The position numbers and the translations under genes were made by a program. The notes beneath the pieces are model-generated. The model saw nothing but the letters and a program-made list of their open reading frames with translations, searched no databases and had not been told where the DNA came from. A DNA stretch of 11,048 bases from Odoribacteraceae bacterium (GTDB lineage: Bacteria > Bacteroidota > Bacteroidia > Bacteroidales > Marinifilaceae): NCBI GenBank assembly GCA_031259905.1, contig JAIRKS010000124.1:1-11048 (forward strand). Reading direction: 5' to 3'. Positions 6,839 through 11,048 of the stretch are shown here, piece by piece; position 1 is the stretch's first letter, and each line of letters begins with the position of its first letter.

Positions 6839-6863
6839 AATCTCTTCCCGCGGAAGATTGAAA
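6818..6863 (+). repeat. 23-bp tandem duplication across the GNAT stop codon
   Basis: Units 6818-6840 and 6841-6863 match at 21 of 23 positions and share the exact 15-mer CGCGGAAGATTGAAA. The first copy holds the last five codons and the TGA of the acetyltransferase; the second is non-coding. It looks like a recent slippage duplication that left the protein unchanged. Confidence 0.85.
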
Positions 6864-6874
6864 CGGGCAGGGTG

Positions 6875-6900
6875 TTTCACGCTGAAAAGCTTTCTTTTTT
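6875..6900 (+). terminator. Possible weak terminator after the GNAT gene
   Basis: A 5-bp stem TTTCA/TGAAA (6875-6879 with 6883-6887, loop CGC) precedes a T-rich stretch ending in six T (6895-6900). The stem is short and AT-rich, so termination efficiency is doubtful; it is the only terminator-like element between the acetyltransferase and the tRNA. Confidence 0.35.
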
Positions 6901-6944
6901 AACCTTCACCCCGCGCTTTCCTCGAATACGTCCGGTATTTCCCT

Positions 6945-6952
6945 TATCTTTG
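6945..6952 (+). promoter_or_regulatory. -7 promoter element of tRNA-Ser
   Basis: TATCTTTG fits TAnnTTTG and lies 10 nt before the tRNA 5' end, giving a very short 5' leader. The downstream bases make TTTGCCCCG (6949-6957), identical to those at the leu promoter (1481-1489). No clear -33 TTTG is seen at the proper distance. Confidence 0.65.
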
Positions 6953-6962
6953 CCCCGCAACC

Positions 6963-7047
6963 GGAGAGATGGCAGAGTGGTCGATTGCGGCGGTCTTGAA
7001 AACCGTTGAACTGAAAGGTTCCAGGGGTTCGAATCCCTTTCTCTCCG
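6963..7047 (+). tRNA. tRNA-Ser (anticodon UGA)
   Basis: Class II tRNA of 85 nt. The acceptor stem GGAGAGA (6963-6969) pairs perfectly with TCTCTCC (7040-7046), and the discriminator base is G7047. The anticodon loop is CTTGAAA (6995-7001) with TGA at 6997-6999, closed by a 5-bp stem including one G-T pair. A long variable arm (GAAC..GGTTC) and the T-loop GGTTCGAATCC are present. It reads UCA and, by wobble, other UCN serine codons. The 3' CCA is not encoded. Confidence 0.96.
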
Positions 7048-7066
7048 CGATTACTACGTGAACACG

Positions 7067-7114
7067 AGAGACTAAAACAGGAAGGACACGACCGACGTTA
7101 GTCTCTTTCCTTTT
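7067..7114 (+). terminator. Candidate terminator downstream of tRNA-Ser
   Basis: A perfect 9-bp inverted repeat, AGAGACTAA (7067-7075) with TTAGTCTCT (7098-7106), encloses a 22-nt loop and is followed by TTCCTTTT. The long loop is unusual for an intrinsic terminator, but the position 20 nt after the tRNA and the T-rich tail fit 3'-end formation. It could instead be the core of a small structured RNA. Confidence 0.55.
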
Positions 7115-7185
7115 GTACCTGGTGAAGGAGGAACGCGCGGGCCTCCTGCCTTGTTTAATCCCCCGGTTTGGTTTCTTATGACGTG

Positions 7186-7222
7186 AAAGGTCGACCTGTA
7201 CTGGAAACAGGTCGACCTTTTG
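7186..7222. terminator. Strong, probably bidirectional terminator hairpin
   Basis: A perfect 14-bp inverted repeat, AAAGGTCGACCTGT (7186-7199) with its complement at 7207-7220, and a 7-nt loop. The plus-strand tail is TTTTG and the minus-strand tail begins TTTCACG. It stands between tRNA-Ser (+) and ilvE (-), so it most likely ends minus-strand transcription from ilvE and readthrough from the tRNA side. Each arm contains the palindrome GGTCGACC. Confidence 0.75.
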
Positions 7223-7278
7223 TTGAATAGCGGGCGATGCTCTCTCGTGCCGGTGGGCCGGCCGGTAAAGCATCCGCC

Positions 7279-8298
7279 CTACTCCACGATGGAGTTCCAG
7301 CCGAACTCGTCGGGCGCGTCGCCGTACTGGATGGCGCGCAGTTGATTGTAGAGCCTGGTGCTCCAGGGACCGGCCGTGTCGGGCGAGCCGATGATGATGG
7401 ACTGACCGGTGGACAGGTCGTCGATGATGCTCACGGGACTGATCACGGCGGCCGTGCCGCATCCCCCCGCCTCCTCGAAGGTCGCCAGCTCCTCGACAGG
7501 GATCTTGCGTCGCTCGACGGTCATGCCCAGGTGACGGGCTAACGTCATGAGGCTATCGTTCGTGATGGAGGGGAGGATCGTGCGGGCAGAAGGGGTGATG
7601 TACGTGTTGTTCTTGATCCCGAAGAAATTCGCGGGGCCACACTCGTCGATATACTTCTTCTCCTTCGAGTCGAGGAAGATGGAGAGGGCGTACCCTCTTT
7701 CGTGAGCCTCGTGCGTGGAGAGCATCCCGGCGGCGTAATTCCCCCCGACCTTGATGTGCCCGGTGCCGTTCGGGGCGGCGCGGTCGTAGACCCGTTCCAG
7801 CATCGCCTTCACCGGTTTGAAGCCGGCCTTGAAGTAGGGGCCTACCGGCGACACGAAGACGACAAAGAGGTATTCCTTCGCGGGCGCGACTCCCATCCGC
7901 GGGCCGACGCCGATCAGTAACGGGCGAATGTAAAGGCTGGCTCCCGAATCGTAGGGAGGGACGTATTCCTCGTTTAGCTTGATGGCCTTGTCGACCGCCC
8001 TCGTGAAGAGTTCCACGGGGGGAGCTATCATCATCACGTGGTTGGCGGAAGAGATCATTCGTTTCGCGTTCTCCACGCGGCGGAAGACGCGGATCTTCCC
8101 GTCCTTGCCCCGGAACGCTTTCAGTCCCTCGAAGGCCTCTTGCCCGTAGTGCAGGCAGGTTGATGACATGTGTATTGTCAGCATCTCGGAATCGGACACT
8201 TCCAGCTCGCCCCACTTGCCGTCCTTGTAGTGGCAGCGCACGTTATAGTCTGTTCTCGTGTACCCGAACTCCAGCGAACTCCATTCTATGTTTTTCAT
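7279..8298 (-). CDS. ilvE: Branched-chain amino acid aminotransferase (BCAT type II)
   Basis: PLP-dependent cytosolic enzyme that exchanges the amino group between glutamate and leucine, isoleucine or valine; it completes the pathway run by leuACDB upstream. Its 339 residues fit the larger, eukaryote-like class II BCATs. HYGQEAFEGLKAFR (50-63) is the N-terminal substrate-site signature. Lys183 in GHIKVGGNYAAGM should form the Schiff base with PLP. DECGPANFFGI (218-228) holds the family's conserved Glu, and GCGTAAVISPV (279-289) is the phosphate-side loop. The start ATG is the only candidate before the conserved MKNIEWSSLEFGY opening. The upstream gap is shared with divergent rlmD; the best -7 candidate on the minus strand, TACATTAA (8312-8319), is weak. 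No leucine leader peptide is seen here, so it appears regulated separately from the leu operon. Confidence 0.96.
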   Translation of the reverse strand: MKNIEWSSLEFGYTRTDYNVRCHYKDGKWGELEVSDSEMLTIHMSSTCLHYGQEAFEGLKAFRGKDGKIRVFRRVENAKRMISSANHVMMIAPPVELFTRAVDKAIKLNEEYVPPYDSGASLYIRPLLIGVGPRMGVAPAKEYLFVVFVSPVGPYFKAGFKPVKAMLERVYDRAAPNGTGHIKVGGNYAAGMLSTHEAHERGYALSIFLDSKEKKYIDECGPANFFGIKNNTYITPSARTILPSITNDSLMTLARHLGMTVERRKIPVEELATFEEAGGCGTAAVISPVSIIDDLSTGQSIIIGSPDTAGPWSTRLYNQLRAIQYGDAPDEFGWNSIVE

Positions 8299-8436
8299 TG
8301 TGGTAAAAGTTTTAATGTAAAGCGATATTACATGATTAGATTGAAACTTGCAGTTGAATCTTTCCGCGAATGTATAATTAAAATCGTGACCAACGACATT
8401 CCCGCCGGGAAAAATAGACGCGCCACGATCGCCGGG

Positions 8437-8461
8437 GTCACGCGGGAAGAGTCACGCGGGA
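8437..8461 (+). repeat. 11-bp direct repeat upstream of rlmD
   Basis: GTCACGCGGGA occurs at 8437-8447 and exactly again at 8451-8461, a 14-bp period, with a degraded third copy (TTCACGGGA, 8462-8470). It ends 17 bp before the candidate -7 box, where a regulator could bind, but it may simply be slippage. Confidence 0.6.
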
Positions 8462-8477
8462 TTCACGGGATTACGCG

Positions 8478-8485
8478 TACATTCG
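8478..8485 (+). promoter_or_regulatory. Candidate -7 promoter element of rlmD
   Basis: TACATTCG differs from TAnnTTTG at one position and sits 23 nt before the rlmD ATG. The same core followed by CG (ACATTCGCG) recurs at the promoter of the DUF1963 gene on the other strand. No -33 element is evident. Confidence 0.45.
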
Positions 8486-8508
8486 CGCCCAACCAACGAA
8501 TACCGATC

Positions 8509-9915
8509 ATGAAGAAACCGCTACTTGAAAACGTCGAGATCCAGAAGATAGCCGCCGGGGGGAAATCCATCGCCCTCGTCGACGGGAAAGTACTATTTGT
8601 CCCGAACACCGTCCCCGGTGACGTCGTGGACGTGCAGGTAACGCGGAAGCGGAGCAGCTTCATGGAGGGATACACGGTCAACGTGAAGAGATACTCCCCC
8701 GCGCGCGTCGAGCCGTTCTGCGCCCACTTCGGGACATGCGGCGGGTGCAAGTGGCAACACCTCCCGTACGACGCGCAGACGCGCTTCAAGCAAGAAGAGG
8801 TAGAGGAAACCCTCCGGCGCGTCGGCAAGGTAGAGCTACGCGGCGTCGCGCCGATCATCGGTTCGCCCCGGACGCGGGAATACCGCAACAAGCTGGAGTT
8901 CACGTTCAGCGACCGTCGTTACCTCACGCGCGAGGAGATCGCCGCCGGCACGACCATCGAGCGTTCGCCCGCCCTCGGCTTCCACGCGCCCGGCCTCTTC
9001 GACAAGGTCGTCGACATCGAACGCTGTCACCTCCAGGCGGAGCCTTCCAACGCGATCCGCGCCTTCACCCGTCGGCAAGCCATCGCGCGCGGCCTCTCCT
9101 TCTACTCCATCCGCGAGAAACGCGGCCTGTTGCGCACGTTAATCATCCGCACCACCTCCACGGGAGAAGTCATGGTCATCGTCGTCTTCGGCGAGGATCG
9201 CCGGGCACGGCGCGAGGAACTGCTTCACGCCATCGCCGGCGAGTTCCCAGGGATCACCTCGCTACTATACACGGTCAACGAAAAGGGAAACGACACGATC
9301 ACCGACCTCGACGTGATCACCTACCGGGGCGCGGGCCACCTCCTCGAGGAGATGGAGGGGTTACGCTTCAAGATCGGGCCGAAATCCTTCTACCAGACGA
9401 ACCCCGGTCAGGCGCTCAACCTCTACCGGAAGACCCGCGAGCTGGCCGGGCTGACGGGCAACGAGGTAGTGTACGACCTCTACACCGGCACCGGCACCAT
9501 CGCCCACTTCGTGGCGCGGGACGCGCGGCTGGTCGTCGGCGTCGAGAACGTCCCGGAGGCCATCGCCGACGCGCGGGAGAACTCGCTGCTGAACGGCATC
9601 ACGAACACCCGCTTCCTCGCCGGCGACATGAAAGAGGTATTAAACGAAACGTTCTTCGCCGCGCACGGGCGCCCCGACGTGATCATCACCGACCCCCCGC
9701 GCGCCGGGATGCACGCGGCCGTGATCGAGGCGATCACGCGGGCAGCCCCCGCGCGCGTCGTGTACGTCAGCTGCAACCCCGCCACGCAAGCGCGCGACAT
9801 CCAGGCGATGCACCCCGCCTACCGCGTGACGGCCGTGCAGCCCGTCGACATGTTCCCGCACACCCACCACGTGGAAAGCATCGTGCTATTACAGCGTGAA
9901 GACGATTCCCGTTAA
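8509..9915 (+). CDS. rlmD: 23S rRNA (uracil-5-)-methyltransferase, RlmD/RumA type
   Basis: SAM-dependent enzyme forming 5-methyluridine in 23S rRNA. From the ATG at 8509 it has 468 residues. An N-terminal TRAM RNA-binding domain covers about 1-65. [4Fe-4S] ligands are Cys71, Cys77, Cys80 (CAHFGTCGGC) and Cys173 (ERCHLQ). QTNPGQA (296-302) precedes the SAM-binding motif YDLYTGTGTI (322-331). DPPRAGMH (395-402) follows, the nucleophile is Cys422 in SCNP, and the general base is Glu456 in HHVE. The frame is open 339 nt further upstream. That extension would overlap the ilvE start, uses unlike codons and adds nothing found in the family; ATG 8509 places the TRAM domain at the normal N-terminus, 23 nt after a -7-like box. 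RumB/RlmC and TrmA relatives cannot be fully excluded, but TRAM plus the cluster fits RlmD-type enzymes. Bacteroidota often carry several paralogues, so the exact target uridine is unproven. Confidence 0.93.
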   Translation: MKKPLLENVEIQKIAAGGKSIALVDGKVLFVPNTVPGDVVDVQVTRKRSSFMEGYTVNVKRYSPARVEPFCAHFGTCGGCKWQHLPYDAQTRFKQEEVEETLRRVGKVELRGVAPIIGSPRTREYRNKLEFTFSDRRYLTREEIAAGTTIERSPALGFHAPGLFDKVVDIERCHLQAEPSNAIRAFTRRQAIARGLSFYSIREKRGLLRTLIIRTTSTGEVMVIVVFGEDRRARREELLHAIAGEFPGITSLLYTVNEKGNDTITDLDVITYRGAGHLLEEMEGLRFKIGPKSFYQTNPGQALNLYRKTRELAGLTGNEVVYDLYTGTGTIAHFVARDARLVVGVENVPEAIADARENSLLNGITNTRFLAGDMKEVLNETFFAAHGRPDVIITDPPRAGMHAAVIEAITRAAPARVVYVSCNPATQARDIQAMHPAYRVTAVQPVDMFPHTHHVESIVLLQREDDSR

Positions 9916-10760
9916 CAATCCCAACAGTACAGCACCTCGATAAACTCGCGCGCGGCAAGGTCGTCGGGACGGGCGAAGAAATGATAACTCCCGCCGTCGC
10001 GCCACGCGATGCAGTCACCGCCGGTCGTCCCCGGGTCCAGCTGCAAGAGCAGCGTCGTGTGCCCGCGCGCGTGATCGTGATACTCGCGGGGATCGAGCCG
10101 CGCGAACGCCGGGTAACCGCCCACGCGATGACCGCCCGTCGAGACCCGCGCGTACACCTCGTCCAGCACCCTCTCCGGGACGCGATCCAGCGAGCGGGCG
10201 GCGCCACGCGTCACCTCGTTATAATATTGCAGGAACAGCGCGTCGAACCGGAAATCGCCCGCTCCCATGACCGCCGTCTTCTTCTCGAAGCCGATCCGCG
10301 CCTCGCCGTCAAACGGGAAGCCGTCGGGAGATTCTTCCACCGGCATCGCGGGCGGCACGGCGTCGGCGGAGGGATCCTCGTGGTAGATCACCCGGAAGCC
10401 CTTCTGCGCGATAAGCGTCTCGTGATCCATCCCGCGCTGCTCGTCGTCGCCCGTGTAAAACTGCAAGATGCCCCGGCCGGGAAACCCCTCCAGCGCCGGC
10501 ATCTCTCCGAAATTCAGCTGCGCGAGGAAACGCAAGGGGACGTGCTCGCGTCCCTCCCGCCGGTCGAGCGGGTAGGGGAATCCCCCCGGGAGGTACGGCA
10601 CTCCTCCCAGCTTGCTCTCCCGCGGCGCACCCGTCGCCCGCGTCAACTTCAACTCGATCGTCTCCACCGCGGTACGCTCGTTGAACAGCGTCACGATCTT
10701 CTCTGCCACGATCTTTTCCGTCGCGGCCCCCTTGTTCTCTCGTGATTTAAACAGTCCCAT
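9912..10760 (-). CDS. DUF1963 / YwqG-family protein
   Basis: Function unknown; the family is cytosolic and has no established reaction. From the ATG at complement 10760 (MGLFKSRENKG) it has 282 residues. Family features visible are KLGGVPYLPGGFPYP (50-64), PLRFLAQLNFGEMP (75-88), GRGILQFYTG (95-104), HRVGGYPAFARLDPR (211-225), TLLLQLDPG (236-244) and the C-terminal EVLYCWDC (275-282). I see no signal peptide or membrane segment. The frame is open for 85 more codons upstream. That stretch runs through an intrinsic terminator and the 42-bp repeats, and the conserved N-terminus begins only after 10760, so it is not coding. A -7-like box lies 25 nt upstream. It converges with rlmD, the two stop codons sharing TTAA at 9912-9915. 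Confidence 0.9.
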   Translation of the reverse strand: MGLFKSRENKGAATEKIVAEKIVTLFNERTAVETIELKLTRATGAPRESKLGGVPYLPGGFPYPLDRREGREHVPLRFLAQLNFGEMPALEGFPGRGILQFYTGDDEQRGMDHETLIAQKGFRVIYHEDPSADAVPPAMPVEESPDGFPFDGEARIGFEKKTAVMGAGDFRFDALFLQYYNEVTRGAARSLDRVPERVLDEVYARVSTGGHRVGGYPAFARLDPREYHDHARGHTTLLLQLDPGTTGGDCIAWRDGGSYHFFARPDDLAAREFIEVLYCWDC

Positions 10761-10784
10761 ATCTTTCTTTTTAACAAAACAACG

Positions 10785-10792
10785 CGAATGTA
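10785..10792 (-). promoter_or_regulatory. Candidate -7 promoter element of the DUF1963 gene
   Basis: On the minus strand this reads TACATTCG, the same one-mismatch form as upstream of rlmD, again followed by CG. It lies 25 nt before the ATG and downstream (minus-strand sense) of an intrinsic terminator, so the gene appears to have its own transcription start. Confidence 0.45.
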
Positions 10793-10829
10793 AGGATTTT
10801 CCCGGGTCACGCGATGACGGCGGTGGCGT

Positions 10830-10856
10830 CAAAAAGACTCCCCGCGCCACGGGGAG
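10830..10856 (-). terminator. Intrinsic terminator on the minus strand
   Basis: Read on the minus strand: CTCCCC, a 7-nt loop, GGGGAG, then TCTTTTTG. The 6-bp stem (10851-10856 with 10838-10843) is short but GC-rich, and the T-run directly follows. It points leftwards, so it would end a transcript coming from the repeat array or from a gene beyond the right edge, before the DUF1963 promoter. Confidence 0.7.
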
Positions 10857-10905
10857 CGGCGCGAGTATCGTGTGGAAACAACGGGAGAGATTGCGCGCGA
10901 TACCC

Positions 10906-11048
10906 GGTTCTGTCTCGAGACAGAGGGGCATTGCAAGTTTGCAAAACGGTTTTGTCTCGAAGCAGAGGGGCATTGCAAGTTTGCAAAACGGTTTTGTCTC
11001 GAAGCAAAGGGGCATTGCAAGTTTGCAAAGTGGTTTTGTCTCGAAGCA
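10906..11048. repeat. 42-bp tandem repeat array, continues past the window end
   Basis: Three complete 42-bp units (10906-10947, 10948-10989, 10990-11031) and the first 17 bp of a fourth; TGTCTCGA recurs at 10911, 10953, 10995 and 11037. Units 2 and 3 differ at two positions. Unit 1 is more diverged, as expected at an array edge, and holds the perfect palindrome TGTCTCGAGACA. Each unit carries TTGCAAGTTTGCAA, and each junction has CAAAAC facing GTTTTG (with C to T in the last), so the array can fold. Because 42 is divisible by three, frames stay open in it and give artificial 14-residue repeats; I do not regard these as proteins. No unique spacers separate the units. Confidence 0.92.

Larger units (their letters stand above)
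7048..7278. other. Hairpin-rich gap between tRNA-Ser and ilvE
   Basis: No credible gene is seen in these 231 bp. Besides the hairpins at 7067-7106 and 7186-7220, two more inverted repeats are present. One is AGGAGG/CCTCCT (7126-7131 with 7142-7147). The other is GGGCGATGCT (7232-7241) with 7269-7279 and one bulged C; it reaches into the ilvE stop codon. Four stems in about 210 bp is more than one convergent terminator needs. Confidence 0.6.
8299..8508. other. Divergent intergenic region between ilvE and rlmD
   Basis: This 210-bp gap is AT-rich on the ilvE side and GC-rich towards rlmD. It must hold both promoters. On the plus side TACATTCG (8478-8485) is a one-mismatch -7 box. Short direct repeats at 8437-8461 lie just upstream of it. 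The rlmD frame stays open through the gap, but coding there is unlikely (see rlmD). Confidence 0.6.

Noticed and set aside
6963..7047. tRNA-Ser as an attachment site of an integrated element
   Set aside because: No integrase gene, no direct repeat of the tRNA 3' end and no phage-like genes are found nearby; the flanks are housekeeping genes.
8170..8508. 113-codon N-terminal extension of RlmD
   Set aside because: It overlaps the ilvE start and shared promoter region, has atypical codons, and the TRAM domain already begins at the ATG at 8509. An in-frame ATG at 8332 gives no recognisable domain.
10761..11015. 85-residue N-terminal extension of the DUF1963 protein with a repeated 14-residue motif
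   Set aside because: It is a translation of the 42-bp DNA repeat and runs through an intrinsic terminator and the promoter. Other minus-strand frames through the repeat are also open, and family similarity begins only at the ATG at 10760.
10906..11048. CRISPR-like regularly spaced repeat
   Set aside because: The 42-bp units are contiguous and near identical over their whole length, with no unique spacers and no cas genes in view.

Overview
The window looks like a chromosomal stretch from a GC-rich member of the Bacteroidota, probably order Bacteroidales. Four things support this. The -7 promoter elements are of the Bacteroides type (TAnnTTTG: TACATTTG, TATCTTTG and the near-match TACATTCG). 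Genes lack clear Shine-Dalgarno sites. The encoded LeuA, LeuD, HppA and class II BCAT proteins read like Bacteroidales members of their families. The tRNA-Ser gene does not encode its CCA end. A genus cannot be assigned from the sequence alone.

Layout from left to right: (1) the C-terminal ~470 residues of a membrane pyrophosphatase, hppA (+), cut by the window start. (2) A 248-bp gap holding a promoter, a 24-codon leucine-rich leader peptide and a complete-looking transcription attenuator. (3) The leucine operon leuA-leuC-leuD-leuB (+), tightly packed and closed by a strong intrinsic terminator. (4) A GNAT acetyltransferase gene (+) with its own -7 box and a 23-bp duplication over its stop codon. 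(5) tRNA-Ser(UGA) (+). (6) A hairpin-rich gap. (7) ilvE, the branched-chain aminotransferase (-). (8) Divergent rlmD, a 23S rRNA m5U methyltransferase (+). (9) Convergent with rlmD, a DUF1963/YwqG-like gene (-), the two stop codons sharing one TTAA. (10) A minus-strand terminator, then a 42-bp tandem repeat array running off the right edge.

The genes make biochemical sense together. LeuA, LeuCD and LeuB turn 2-ketoisovalerate into 2-ketoisocaproate, and IlvE, 1.1 kb beyond leuB, transaminates it to leucine. The leader peptide concentrates five Leu codons in eight. The mRNA just after them can pair over 12 bp with the upstream half of the terminator, so leucine starvation should switch the operon on by classical ribosome-mediated attenuation.

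Most of the window is ordinary housekeeping sequence, and I see no novel defence or mobile system. The observations most worth checking are the leucine attenuator, the 42-bp repeat array with its flanking minus-strand terminator, and an unusual codon-boundary rule in the leu genes.
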